A model generated the notes under the pieces. That model searched no databases. It saw only the letters and a list, made by a program, of their open reading frames with translations, and was not told the origin of the DNA. From Eublepharis macularius (taxonomy: Eukaryota > Chordata > Lepidosauria > Squamata > Eublepharidae): a stretch of 64,000 bases of DNA. Positions 51,629 to 63,254 of this stretch are shown one piece after another. Numbering within the stretch: position 1 is the first letter of the stretch; each line of letters opens with the position of its first letter. The translations under genes and the position numbers were made by a program. The stretch lies in assembly GCF_028583425.1 (NCBI RefSeq), contig NC_072795.1, positions 6,719,001-6,783,000 of the forward strand. Reading direction: 5' to 3'.

Positions 51629-51805
51629 CTTCAGGATTTGAGTATAAGCATCTTAAAGACCAACAGGATTTTCAGGGTATAAGCTTTCTCGAAGTTTTGA
51701 CTCGAAAGCTCATACCCTTAAAATCTTGTCAGTCTCTAATGTCCCATGGGACTTAAATCTTGCTGTTATACTGCTGACCAGCATGACTACCTACCTGAAC
51801 CTCTA
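51629..51805. repeat. Family P, full diverged copy
   Basis: ATCTTAAAGACCAACAGGAT and TTTCAGGGTATAAGCTTTC are opposed by GAAAGCTCATACCCTTAAAA and TCTTGTCAGTCTCTAATGTC. The Penelope unit is inserted at its left edge. Confidence 0.65.
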
Positions 51806-52104
51806 GTGATGGCAATATTTTTGGTCCTGGTTAATTGCAGACTTTTCTTTTCTCTGTGAGCTAGCTGGAAGTGGATCTGTTCAGATTTGGAGTGCCATGG
51901 ACTGTGGTTGTAGGAATGTCATATCTGCCTATAGGCCGTTGCTTTTAAGAAGGTCACAGTGCATTCCAGGGCAAAATTACTCCAGTCCAAGCCCATTGGT
52001 TTCAATGGATTTAGAGCAGGTTAATTCTGCATAGGATTGTACTGTCAGTCTCCACTACTCATTCCCTTGTCACCTTGAATATTTGTCCCCAAAGTTCATA
52101 AAAT

Positions 52105-52830
52105 ATATTTTTTATAATTTATTTATGTCATGTATCGTTCGCCTTTCTCACTGAGACTCAAGATGGATTACACAGTGTGAGATCAGTACAGTCAATATCC
52201 AGAGCATTTCCATAAACAATGCCGTAGGGTGAAGTTTACTAAGACATAGCATTAGCAGGAATCCGATACAGAGTTGAGAAACGCTGTAACAGAACAGAAG
52301 CAATTCTAGGGCTGATGTTAGACAACACGAAGCACAAGTAGCTCATAGGCGCACATATTTAAGACAGCAGATAGTACGTAAGGCAACATAGTGGTGAAGT
52401 CTATGGCCCCTAACTCATTAGCGAAGCATCTGAGAGCCCCTCCCTACAATACAAAAGCCTTTTTGAATAATTCGGTTTTGCATCTTCTGTGGGAAGCTAG
52501 GAGAGTGGGGGCTCTCCTCACCTCTTCAGGCAGGCCGTTTCACAGGGTAGGAGCCACCACAGAGAAACCCGTGTACGGGCTGCAGTTGATTTTGCCCGTG
52601 TGCAGGGTGGCTCCTGCAGGAGACCCTGTTCAGATGAGCAAAGTTGCCATGGAGAAACATAAGGAGGGAGGTGGTCGGTATGCCGGACCAAGACAGTGAA
52701 GAGCTTTGTACCTTGAACTCACAGTAACTGATAGGTAACCAGCGGAGTGACTGCAGAATGGGAGTGATGCTCTTTCCCTAATCGTATTGAGAGGCTGTAA
52801 AATGATCTTTGAGGTATGCAAACAAGACTT
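52105..52830 (-). repeat. Interspersed repeat family Q (minus), longest copy
   Basis: The left edge TCATGTATCGTTCGCCTTTC…TCACTGAGACTCAAGATGG is the reverse complement of the tail at 15748. The interior has GGCAGGCCGTTTCACAGGGT, GGTGGCTCCTGCAGGAGACC, TGGAGAAACATAAGGAGGGA and GGTAACCAGCGGAGTGACTG, recurring landmarks of this family. No credible coding frame. It is probably a LINE- or SINE-derived unit, superfamily not assigned. Confidence 0.6.
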
Positions 52831-53269
52831 TTTAACTGCACTTCTGCAGAGATCCTGAATGCCTGAGATCTAGTTGAGACAACGGTTGAATGTGAATGTT
52901 GAGAATCCTCGACAAATGCAATGGTCTAAAGACTCCGAGGTGCACTGGTGGATGTTGGCGATCATCTAAAAGTGATCACTCTATTCATTGGTGTACAAAA
53001 AGCAGAGAAACGCGTATGTGTTTTTAGATCTTCCTGACATGCGTCTGGAACCGACGATGTTCAAATGTGAATGTTAACATTCATCGAACAGTCACTGTGC
53101 TCCATAGCTTCAAGACATTTGCACCTTTGTGGTTTGCCCTCACTGGTTGTGATGCCACTTGGAGCAGGTGCGGTGTCTTTTTGATTTCTGCCGTTCCTTT
53201 GCTGTGTCAGATCTGTGGTCAGTAGTCCCCCCCCCCTCTGTGGTTTACCACTTCTGTAGCAAGCTGCAA

Positions 53270-53425
53270 GTGAGATCCTTGGTTAATCCAACTCAGTGAA
53301 TCTCTCCAAGGTGTGAAGCAGAGATTGCTACCCGAGATCTTTTTCACTGGAGACCTCAAGGGTTGAACCAGGGACGTTCTACACAGAAAGCTCTACCCAC
53401 TGAATTACAGTGTCTCATCTGGCCT
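53270..53425 (-). mobile_element. tRNA-derived SINE fragment (minus)
   Basis: CACTGGAGACCTCAAGGGTT, GAACCAGGGACGTTCTACAC (B-box complement) and AAAGCTCTACCCACTGAATT (A-box complement). Confidence 0.65.
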
Positions 53426-54009
53426 GGTGGGGGAGTGGCAAAGGCAGCTCAACGTGGTACTAGGCAGCAGAACTGAATGTAACCACATTCTGGGGAAGGG
53501 TTGGGTAATCTCCTGCTCCAAAATTAGCAGCACATTTTCTATCAAGTCTAAAGAAAAGAGCAGCTTTATTGCTGCTAAGGGTTAGTAGCAGTAACGAGCA
53601 GGTAATTAAAGCCAAAGCTGAGCTTGCTTGTCTTAGAAAGACAAAGACGTTCTCTTCCGTAGCAGGGCACAGCAGTCAGTATGCATAAATTCCTGCTGTT
53701 GGCTTTTTGAACAATTTATGCGGTGGTGTGATTTAGAGGACCTGATGGGACTGGTTTCATCTTTCAGAAAGCTGCCCAGTGGTGTGCTTGTGAAACTTGG
53801 TTTAGGCTATGACTAATTTGTGTCACACTTTTTCATTTGTTTAATCCTTGTGCCCTGGCAAAAGCCAAATGTTAAAGACTGAAGTACCGTTCCTCAGTCC
53901 CAGCTAGGCTTGGGCTATGAATGACTTCACTCCAAGAGACCTTGGGCTCTTGCATGGATGTTCTGTTTTGCCGACGTGAGATTGAGTTGAGTGGGTCCTG
54001 GAGTATATT
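53426..54009. other. Intron 5, nothing recognised
   Basis: No supported feature. Confidence 0.4.
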
Positions 54010-54044
54010 GTTGTTGTTGTCGTCGTCGTCGTCCTCATTATTAT
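54010..54044. repeat. (TTG)n(TCG)n microsatellite
   Basis: TTGTTGTTGTTGTCGTCGTC with further TCG units, ending in ATTATTAT, which became the target duplication of the adjacent hAT element. Confidence 0.85.
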
Positions 54045-54339
54045 CAGGGCTTTTTTTCAGCAGGAACACTGTGGAATGGAGTTCTGGCACCTCTTGAAAA
54101 TGGTCACATGGCCGGTGGCCCCTCCCCCTGATCTCCAGGCAGAGGGGAGTTTAGATTGCCCTCCGCACTCTAAGCTCTCCTCTGTCTGGAGATCAGGGGG
54201 CGGGGCCACCGACCATGTGACCATTTTCACCGAGGGCGATTTAAACTTTAAAAAACTCCCCCCTTGTTCCAGCTGACCCAAAGTGACGTCCTTGGGTGGT
54301 CCTGAGTTCCACCACCTCTTTTCCCAGAAAAAAGCCCTG
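54045..54339. mobile_element. hAT-type non-autonomous element (family A)
   Basis: CAGGGCTTTTTTTC and GAAAAAAGCCCTG ends. Duplications ATTATTAT at 54037-54044 and 54340-54347. The central hairpin uses GATCTCCAGGCAGAGG and CCTCTGTCTGGAGATC. It shares the GGTCCTGAGTTCCACCACCT end with copies at 2080 and 46352. Confidence 0.93.
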
Positions 54340-54349
54340 ATTATTATTA

Positions 54350-54850
54350 TTATATAGTTCACCTTTCTCGTTGAGATCCAAGGTGGAACACACGCTGCAA
54401 GTGAATACAATATAATCGATAGCCAGAATATCCCCTTTGCAAAAATACAATATGATTGACAGAACATTCAGTGAAAACAGATTCAATAGGGTATGGTAGC
54501 CACAGATTTGAAAACTAGCATAAAACCAAACAGATAGATGAAACCTTCCTGAATTAAAACATAATGAATGAACATAGCATCTTCAGCAATGTCAAACTAC
54601 CCAAGAGAAGTATATCTACATCAGCAGACTGTACTGAATAGCCTTGTCTATAGTCTTTGTCCCTTACTAAGATATCTCTCTGAGCAACTTCTCATGACAC
54701 TGTCCTATAATCTGAATAGAAAGTCCTGCATAATTCGGTCTTGCATGTTGAAAGCCAGGAGAGTGGGAGCTTTCTGACCTCCTCAGGCAGGCCATTCCAT
54801 GACGTTAGGGCTTCCACAAAGAAAATGCATGTACAAGCAGCTGTTGATTT
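54350..54850 (-). repeat. Interspersed repeat family Q (minus)
   Basis: The left edge ATATAGTTCACCTTTCTCGT…TGAGATCCAAGGTGG matches 52120. The interior has TCTTGCATGTTGAAAGCCAG…GAGAGTGGGAGC and AGGCAGGCCATTCCATGACG, as at 52480-52550. Confidence 0.6.
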
Positions 54851-55084
54851 AGCCTGAGCTCTCTACAGTCAGTAGGGATGCGGGACTCTCCTGGCCCAAG
54901 AAGGCAGCGTTCCTGGCCAAGAGGCCACAGCTGCTACCAGCCCAAGCCCAGCTACTGGAGGTTTTAACCCTGCCAGAAGACTAGGTGACCAAAGCTAAGA
55001 GTTACGAAGACTGGGCAAAGGACCTCAGCAGGGAAAGTAGGCCTAAGAGCCTGGGTGAAAGCAGGGGGAGATAATCCTGCTATA

Positions 55085-55990
55085 TAAAAGGGTAAGCGTG
55101 TTCCAGACAGCTTACCTCCTACCTTGGTGCGCCTCCAGAGGGCACTGCTCAGGCAGGAAACTCAAGCTGGGATCAGGAGCGGAGCAGATGGCAATGCCTA
55201 CTCCCCTCCTTAACCTGGCTGGGATCAGGAGCGGAGCAGGAGAAAATGCCTGCTCCCGCCGTCACCTAGCCAGGATCTGGAATGGAGCAGGTGGCAATGC
55301 CCACCCCTACTTTCACTTGGCTGGGATCAGGCGCGGAGCAGGTGGCAATGTACACCCTCCACCTTCACCCAGCTGGGATCAGGAGCAGAGCAGGATGCGA
55401 TGCCCGCTCCCGCCTTCACCCGGTCAAGATCAGGAGTGGAGCAGGTGGCAATGCCCACCCCCGCTTTCACCTGGCCAGGATCAGGCGCGGAGCAGGTGGC
55501 AATGTGAGCCCCCTGCCTTTACCAGGCTGGGATCTGGAGCGGAGCAAGTGGCAATGCTCACCCCCGGCTATACCGGTCTGGGATCAGGAGCAGAGCAGAT
55601 GGCAATGCCTGCCAACTGACTTCACCTGACCAGGATCAGGCATGGAGCAGGCGGCAATGCTCTCCCCCCTTCATTTGGCTTGGATCAGACACAGAGCAGG
55701 TGGCAATGCCCACACCCCTTCACTTGGCCGGGATCAGGCGCAGAGCAGGTGGCAATGCATGCCTCCTCTTCACCCGGTCAGGATCAAAAGCAGAGCAGGT
55801 AGCAGTGCCCACCCCCACCTTCACCCGCCCATGATCAAGAGGGGAGAAGGTGGCAGTGTCCACCCTTCACCTTCACCCACCCGGGATCAGACGCGGAGGA
55901 GGAGGCAATGCCTGCCTGCTTGCCCTTCCTTTTGTAGAGCCCGTTGTATTTTTTCCCACAATGGGCTTTGTTGCTAGTAAGGTATAAACC
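55085..55990 (+). repeat. Interspersed repeat with ~51-bp minisatellite core (family R), copy 2
   Basis: About 15 units between 55160 and 55920 contain CTGGGATCAGGAGCGGAGCA and GGTGGCAATGCCCACCCC. The flanks CTACCTTGGTGCGCCTCCAG (left) and TTTCCCACAATGGGCTTTGT (right) match copy 1 (30590-31115) in reverse orientation. Unit length varies slightly, so long open frames shift between phases; the Pro/Gly/Gln/Trp-rich translations are not a protein gene. Confidence 0.88.
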
Positions 55991-56279
55991 AGCCAGGCAG
56001 CAGAGTAACTGTTAGGTTTGAGAACTGACCGTTGGAACTGAGCTACACAATAAAAATGGCAGCCTTGGCATCTCTTGAGCGTTGACTCATCTTTGACAAC
56101 GTGGATACACCATGGTACATCCATGGGGGGATGTGGCCCCTAGTTCTGGGAGCATCACGTGGATCTTATAATTAGGAATTCTTTCATACTTTTCATCTAA
56201 AATCCACCCTTCCAGCACTTCAGCACATTAGATCCAGTCTCACCCTATGGAACAGCAGAGAATAAAATTTGGACCTTTT

Positions 56280-57734
56280 CTTTTTTTTTTTAATTTTTTA
56301 TTGGTGAGTACATACAATGTTATTCAATACACAAATTCCCTGTCTTATCTAAATTATATCAGCCCCCCCTTCCCTCCCCTCCTTACTGACTTCCAACAGC
56401 TTTCCAACCCCAAACCCCTCTTATTACTCAAATTACTCTTAACAATAATTTTTCTAAATCCTATATGTTATATCACTTATTCTAAGCATGTTCAAATTCT
56501 TCTATATCTCCAATTTTCTAATATATCAATCTACATTTCACAGTTTAAACTATCTATTTTTAATACAATCTCCTTATTACTAATATTAGCTTAGATTAAT
56601 TAATAGCTAAGTTTCCCCATTAATGGTAAAGTTACGTCTCTCTCCCCTTTATAAAGTCACATATTAATAATTCTCAAACTGCCACAATCCTCCTTTCACA
56701 TCCCATTTTTTTTCTAGATATTGTTTCAATTTCTCCCAGTCTGCAATATATTCTCCTGGATCAAGATCTTTAAGTTTTCTTGTCATTTTGTCCATCTCAG
56801 CCATGTACAGCAATTTGTAAATCCAATCTTCTATAGTTGGTATTTCTTGCACTTTCCATTTCTGCACATACAAAAGTCTTGCTGCTGTAGTCATGTAAAA
56901 TAGCAATGTTCTGTACTGCCTTGGAACTTCTTCCATTCCCAAGTTCAGTAGCAACAACTCTGGGTTCTTATTTATTTGGGTTTGCAAAACCTCATTAATT
57001 ATTTCTATTATATCTCCCCAGTATTGCTTAGCTACCTCACAAGTCCACCACATATGATAAAATGATCCTTCATGCTTTTTACATTTCCAGCATTTATCTG
57101 ACATATTTGCATTTCCATGCGCAATCTTCTTAGGTGTTAAATACCACCTATACATCATTTTGTATACATTCTCTTTAATGTTGGTACAAGTTGAAATCTT
57201 CAAAGTATTTTTCCACAAGTATTCCCATGATTCCATTGTTATTTCTTTATGAAGGTTTATTGCCCATTTCACCATCTGGACTTTGACTGTCTCGTCTTCC
57301 GTATACCATTTTAAAAGTATTTTGTATATTTTCAAAATATCTTTTTTGCCTTCTTGTAGAATCACTTCTTCTAACTCCGAGTTTTTTAGTCTTATTCCTC
57401 CCTTTAGACAGTCCGAGTTGTAAAGATCCCTAATTTGCCTGTATTGAAACCATCCCTAGTGAGGAGATAACTCTTCTTGTGTCTTTATTTTTGGTATTCT
57501 GTGTTCTATCGACATTATCTCTTTATAAGTTAAACATTATTGTTCATTATAAACAGTTCTCGGATCTATTACTTCATATGGTACCACCCACGAAGGGATA
57601 CCACTTTCCATATAATTCTTATATTTCTTCCAGATTGTGAAAAGGCTTCTTCTGATATAGTGATGCAAAAACATAGAGTCCGCTTTAACTTTATCATACC
57701 ACAAATAGGCATGCCATCCAAACAACTTTTTGTG
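56280..57734 (-). mobile_element. L1 LINE, 5'-truncated (minus), ORF2 C-terminus
   Basis: The poly(A) tail is seen as TTTTTTTTTT at the left edge. Perfect 16-bp duplications AAAATTTGGACCTTTT lie at 56264-56279 and 57735-57750. A 233-codon frame (56664-57365) covers the L1 ORF2 C-terminal domain with zinc knuckle CWKCKKHEGSFYHMWWTC, then TAARLLYVQKWKVQEIPTIE. An upstream piece (57537-57725: FGWHAYLWYDKVKADSMFLH) is in another frame, so at least one shift is present. Only about the last quarter of ORF2 remains. Dead copy, but the duplications are intact. Confidence 0.95.
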
Positions 57735-57914
57735 AAAATTTGGACCTTTTGTGTATGCCTGCCCATTGGATATTTTACGAATGTGATCATGGCTCCCCTT
57801 AGCCTTCCATTCTCCAGTCTAAACATATCCAGTTCCCCCAACCTTTCCTTACAGAACTGATTTCTCAGACCTTTGTTGATTTCCTTTACATCTGTGCTAT
57901 TTTGGGATATTCTG

Positions 57915-58128
57915 ATGGTAGTGGAGAGTGCCCTCAAGTCATAGCTCACTTATGGCAACCCCTGGTGGGGCTTTCATGGGAGGAGAATAACAAAGGTGGT
58001 TTGCCATTGCCTGTCTTTGCATAGTGACCCTGGTCTTACTTGGAGGTCTCCCATCCATTTACTAGCCAAGGCCAACCTCGCATAGCTTCTGAGATCTGGT
58101 TCACCTGAACTATCCAGGTCAGGGCTTG
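57915..58128 (-). repeat. 5S rRNA-derived SINE (minus)
   Basis: AAGTCATAGCTCACTTATGG, GGTGGTTTGCCATTGCCTGT, CTCCCATCCATTTACTAGCC and CATAGCTTCTGAGATCTGG match the 13055 copy. Confidence 0.82.
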
Positions 58129-58139
58129 GGATATCCTGC

Positions 58140-58740
58140 TTGTTGTAAATTCTATCTTATTTGTTGTGTTTTTATCCTGCCCTTCTTCCAAGGGGCTCAG
58201 GGCTCTGGATACATGGCTCTTCTCTCTTTCATCCTCATCCTTACAACAGCTCCGAGGGATAGGTTAGGCCAGGGGTGGGCAATTGTTTTGGCTCGGGGGG
58301 CCACTTTGTGGGAGCGGAGGTTAGCGGAGGGCCGCACCTTTTAAAATGATTGCATTCATTAGTTAACTTTGCATTTCAGGAAAGGTATAAGTTGTATCAT
58401 AAAAATCAATAAATATAAATTAAATAAAATAGTGGTAGTTTTATTCAATTTATTTATTGTGCTAATTTCATATCATCTACAGCTGCAAGCACATTTAATT
58501 TTAGAATCAGTTTAATGAGACGAATGTACCCTATCACACTTTTCTACTGTCTTGGCGGGCCACAAAAAACTCTGTAGCGGGCCGCATGTGGCCCGCGGGC
58601 CGCAATTTGCCCACCCCTGGGTTAGGCTGCAAGACGGTGACTGGCTTCACAGAGAGCCCAACCTCATGGCTGAGTGACCATTTGGATGCGGGCTTCTCCC
58701 TTCCACTCCTAGTCTGACATGCGAATCCCTACTCTACCAG
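58140..58740 (-). mobile_element. tRNA-derived SINE (type 3, minus) split by a hAT element
   Basis: The left part has TTTATCCTGCCCTTCTTCCA and CATCCTTACAACAGCTCCGA, ending at GGTTAGGC. The right part resumes GGTTAGGCTGCAAGACGGTG with ACTGGCTTCACAGAGAGCCC, ATGGCTGAGTGACCATTTGG and ATGCGAATCCCTACTCTACC. The order matches the intact copy at 21535. Confidence 0.75.
58270..58619. mobile_element. hAT-type non-autonomous element (family C), copy 2
   Basis: CAGGGGTGGGCAATTG and TTTGCCCACCCCTG ends. Perfect duplications GGTTAGGC (58262-58269, 58620-58627). Nearly identical to 7491-7869, but about 29 bp shorter because of a different right-internal segment. Confidence 0.95.
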
Positions 58741-60441
58741 TTGTTCTTTCTCCATCCCGCTTTGCCCTGTCGTAAGTAAGTCTCAGATAAAATGAGTTTA
58801 AATATATATTCTGCCCGCTTCCATCTCTGTGCTGGTGACATAGGAACTGGTCTTTTTGCCAGGCTTAGAGATGAGTTACAGAGAACAGACTTTGACGAGC
58901 TCCTGAGTTTCCTATGACCGTCATCATCGGGAACAATTGTAATGGCTGCTGCTGGTTTTCCTTTTAAAGAGACTTAACCACACGTCCCAGAAAAGGGAGC
59001 ACCTTTTTGATTAAAACATCCTGGTAAAATATACCCGAGAGACCATTCCTCGCCAAAGACTGTTGAAATTGCAGCATGCGTTCAGATGGGTTTCTTTCTT
59101 GGTTCTGAGCAGCTTAATGAGATGTTACTCTCCCCTTGCTCCCAAGGGCATATTGAAGAGTGTAAAACTGCAGAGTAGAAGCCATTTTATTCTGGCGGTT
59201 CCAGATGTGCTGCTGGGGGGAAGTGCCCTGCCTCTGCCCACCGCGCATAAAAGTTAGTGTCTCGCTGCAGTTCACGGTGTTTTGGTCAGGCAAACTGCCT
59301 GGCTCAAGCTTGCTTTTGGGTCTCTTATTCCTTGACAACAAGATCGCCCAACAGAGATCCGGCACACAGCTTTCAAGGCAGCTCTTCTGATAAAACGGTT
59401 TGTCCGTGTAGCAGTCACGTGCCAACATTTGCAACATCTAATATACTTTGAAGAGTGCTTGCCCAGTGCTAGGTGCTGTACAAAGTGTTGAAATGAGTAG
59501 GTATGGATTGGAAATGGGAGGCTCAGAGGTTCAGTCCAGCACTGAAAGCTTTTCCTGCTGCAGTCTCTGACCCCAAAGATCTCCCATCTTTGCTTGGGAA
59601 GGGGCCTCTGCTTGGAGGCTGGGCATTTTATTTCCTTTCCCTAAATCTGCTCCCCCAGTTAGCACATCTGCTGTTCTTGCAGATGTTGTGTGGACATGAT
59701 TTGCTAGTTGTTCAGCGTTGTCCCCCCCCCCCCGGCAAGGATCTTTACCTCCTCCTTCTACTTCTTTGCAGTGATGGAGACTGGTAAAATTTCCCCCTTC
59801 ATACCTCTACATAGCACCAGCCTCCCCTCTCCCTGACCCCCATGTGAAGAGAAGCGCTGTCTCCCCATGTGCAAGCAAAGGAAATGGTATGGCTGAGGTA
59901 CATTGGAGGAGAGGGCTCTGCCCAAGTCTCTGTTGTTGCCGTTCACACAACGCTGCGTGGGTGTCTGTGTGTGTGTCAAAAGCCCACAGGAAGGAATTAG
60001 TGGAGGCGCTGAGTTTAAAGCATGGCACCCTTTTAAAAATGAACATGAAAGCCTTTTCAAAATTGGAGGTCAACCACAATAACACAGAACTTTTGGTAAG
60101 CTTTAGAGTTCTCCAGACATCTTCGTCAGCCTACGTGTTAGAGGAGGAGGTGATATTTCAGGTTCCTGGAAGCTTGCTCGATATAGCCTTCCTTCCTACT
60201 TTTTAAAAGAACTTACAGCCCGATGAAGAATTCTGGGGAACTGAAAAGCTTTACACGCTGCTCTGTGTTGTTTTGGTTGTCTTATTACAAGCTATTGCAT
60301 GAGGTTCTTAGTCTTTGGACCAGCATGGCTATATGAAACCTGAGTTTTAAAATGAATTTCTATCCAAGACTTTGTGTGCATTACAGTGCCGTCTTTAAGC
60401 ATGGCTATTCAGAAGTTAGTCCCATTAAGTTTAGTAGGACT
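58741..60441. other. Intron 5, nothing recognised
   Basis: A poly-C run at about 59722-59733 and a family P-like trace near 60215-60340 are too diverged to call. No exon found. Confidence 0.4.
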
Positions 60442-60454
60442 TACTCCCTAGTAA

Positions 60455-60747
60455 GGAGCCCCATTGCACAGAGTGGTAAGCTGCAGTACTGCAGTCCAAG
60501 CTCTGCTCACTACATGAGTTCAATCCTGGCGGAAGCTGGATTCAGGTAGCCGGCTCAAGGTTGACTCAGCCTTCCATCCTTCCGAGGTCAGTAAAATGAG
60601 TACCCAGTTTCTTGGGGGTAAAGTGTAGATGACTGGGGAAGGCAATGGCAAATCACCCCATAAAAAGTCTGCCAAGAAAATGTCGTGATGCGACATCCCC
60701 CATGGGTCAGTAATGACTTGGTGCTTGCACAGGGGACTATCTTTACC
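60455..60747 (+). mobile_element. Sauria SINE (plus)
   Basis: GCACAGAGTGGTAAGCTGCA, GAGTTCAATCCTGGCGGAAG and CTCAAGGTTGACTCAGCC, with tail GGACTATCTTTACC. Perfect 13-bp duplications TACTCCCTAGTAA (60442-60454, 60748-60760). Confidence 0.96.
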
Positions 60748-60760
60748 TACTCCCTAGTAA

Positions 60761-62654
60761 GTAGGTTTAGGATTGCAGCCATGAGTAAACCAAGGATTAG
60801 GGGAAGGGGAAGATGTAGGTCAAGTGGGGTTAGTGGCTGAGGTCCAGAGCAGACTTTTCTGTGGATGAGTGCTACCCTGAGATTTGGGGGGCACACGTAT
60901 GCGGCCTATTCATGCATGCACCCCAACTCTGGATCTCCTGGCACCTGAGTCTTTGTATACACAGATTGCAGACTGGTGCAGTATTTCCCCCCAAATAATG
61001 AGGGTTGTCTTTGATTAACTACAAAGGGATAGATGGAAGGCAAGATAGAATGGAGAATTTAAAAGGCAATTGGCAATCATCACATTTGGCAAGTTAAAAT
61101 ACTTCAAATAGCTCTACACTGATAAATCCTAATCCAACCATTTCTAAAATGTTTGGTAATAAAGATGCCCAATTATCATGGCTAGTCCATGAAAGAGTTG
61201 TGTGGATGTCTCTGAAGAACATGAGAGAAGGAGGGCTAGATGAGAGAGGAAAAGAGAATGAAAGATAATGCTGGGAGAAGGCTTGGGGATCAGAGACAGT
61301 GTGTTATACCAAATGGCTGGACGAAAAGGGGGGCTGTCGGGAACCACAGAACCAGTGGCTCTGGAGAGGGGCTTTGGGAGTTTCCATGGAAGGAACCAGG
61401 AGCAGTGTCAGAGCAATGGGGGGGGCGGAAATGTATGGGGACCGTAGTGAGAGAAAGAGAGAGACGTGAAGAAAGAGCGAGAAGTTAGATCATAGCGACC
61501 AAGCCTGAAGAGCGAGCACAGAAGCAGAAGTAGATTAGATGGAAAAACCTGACCTGGAGTGTATGGCTGTATCCCAGACCTTATGTACTTAATTTCCTAT
61601 CTTTGAAGGGATGTGTGTTTGCGCCCTGTGATAGTGGACACAAACTATCTTATTTGCTAGTTCCAGAGATGTGTTTCCTTTGCCAGTATTTGTATGGGAC
61701 AAAGCTAACTGTGACGTGAGGTTGTAGAGATAACCTGGTTAGCTCAGAAACAGTGGTTGAATATTTGATTACATATGTATTGAGTCTTAGGAGTTGAGTT
61801 TTTGTCTTTATAATGAACTCGGGATAGAAACCAGTTTACTCTCTTTCAGGTGTTACCCACAGTCGTAGGAATCCCTTTGAGTCTTCAGTAATAGTTGTTT
61901 GATGTTGTCACAAACACTGACCATTGTTTGTGGCTGGAATCTGAAATGACCTTAGCAGGGCAGGATTTTCATTTAGGATGAGTTTTTTTTGCAAAGGGTA
62001 CCTGGAAACTTTGTTTTCTATTTTAATAATTTTTTCTGATGCATAAAGTCAAGCACTCGATACTCACTCAGTGGCTAGGGAGCCACATGTGGTTCTAGGA
62101 CATGTCTCCTGTGGATCTTCTGAGCATTGTTCCCCAATGTGGCACCTGCTGCATGTTTCAGGAAAGTGGGCAAGGCCCTTGTCTGGATGGGTTTGTATTT
62201 GGCAGGTGGTTCCCACCTTGAAACAGTCACCACCGGAGAAATGGGTAAGCTGGGAGCCTCCCTGATGTGCAAGCGGAAATAAATGTGGCTCTTCTAGTTG
62301 ATGGTCATGGCAAACCTGGCCCTTCCCAAACTGGAGAGTGAGTGCCACTGCCCTATGTGGTCCATTTCCAGGCTGATGGATTGGGGATGCAGCGGGGAAA
62401 AGGGGAAGAGAACATCGCAGAGCTCCCCAAGCTTCAGTGTTGAACCTGAAATTCAGGTACAGCAGAACTCCACGGATCGGACACTGCTCCACATGCCAAT
62501 CCATCATCAGTGGCTTACATGCGTCTCTGGGCTCCACTTGTGTCCTTTGAACAAATGCTTCTGGAGTTCTTGGATGGTTCTCCTGGAGTCATCGACAGAT
62601 GATTTGCGTGCCCCAACTCTCTGTGTTGTAGGTTGAGAATCGGGGCGAAGTTTG
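60761..62654. other. Intron 5, nothing recognised
   Basis: A purine-rich tract at about 61220-61490 gives low-complexity Arg/Glu/Gly frames. A 157-codon minus frame at 62064-62537 has Cys/His residues but no recognisable spacing or homology. Confidence 0.4.
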
Positions 62655-62825
62655 GAAATGCTCTGTCGTGAAGCTCACTGGTTGACCCTGGGCCAGTCAC
62701 TCGCTCTCAGCTTAACCTACCTCACAGGATTATTGTGAGATTAAAACAGAGGAAGGGTGAACCACGTAGGCCACACGGAATTCTTCAGCAGAAAGGGCAG
62801 GATAAAATGTGATGGACTGATAGGT
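62655..62825 (+). mobile_element. tRNA-derived SINE body fragment (type 3)
   Basis: GAAGCTCACTGGTTGACCCT, GGGCCAGTCACTCGCTCTCA, CTTAACCTACCTCACAGGAT and TATTGTGAGATTAAAACAGA. The tRNA head is missing. Confidence 0.75.
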
Positions 62826-62916
62826 ACCCACTTGAGTCAGGCCATTTTTCAGTGCTGGCACCACATCTCTTGCCAGGCACCAGTATTGTCCAGTGTTAGA
62901 TACCAGGTGAAAAGGA

Positions 62917-63100
62917 GGGGCTATGGGTCAGTGGAAGAGCCTCTGCTTGGCATGCAGAAGGTCCCAGGTTCAATCCCCCACATCTCCAGTTGAAACGTGA
63001 TGTGATAGACCTCAGCCTGAGACCCTGGAGAGCCAGTGTTGGTCTTAGTAGAAACTGGACCTTGATGGCTTAATTCAGTATAAGTCAGTTTAATGTGTGT
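62917..63100 (+). mobile_element. tRNA-derived SINE (type 1)
   Basis: GGGGCTATGGGTCAGTGGAA, GCATGCAGAAGGTCCCAGGT and TTCAATCCCCCACATCTCCA, body GACCTCAGCCTGAGACCCTG, end CCTTGATGGCTTAATTCAGT. The B box GGTTCAATCCC is well kept. Confidence 0.9.
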
Positions 63101-63254
63101 TCATGTTTGTTCTTGCCCGTGTGTTTGATTCCCTCTGCCTACTTTTGTTTGTGCTAAGATTGCTGGTTGAAATACTGAACTGGGGATTCATTATGCGGTT
63201 TCGTAATTAGCTCCTCATCCCACACAAAGACTTTGAGTTTTTGAATCCTTACAA

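Noticed and set aside
55098..55977. Repeat protein of 111-173 codons rich in Gly, Gln, Trp and Pro
   Set aside because: Translation of the ~51-bp minisatellite of family R, with phase shifts between units and no start or splice support.
56664..57365. 233-codon minus frame as a host gene
   Set aside because: It is the L1 ORF2 C-terminus with zinc knuckle, inside an insertion with poly(A) and 16-bp target duplications.
62064..62537. 157-codon minus frame with several Cys and His residues
   Set aside because: The residues show no zinc-finger spacing, and there is no splice or homology support.
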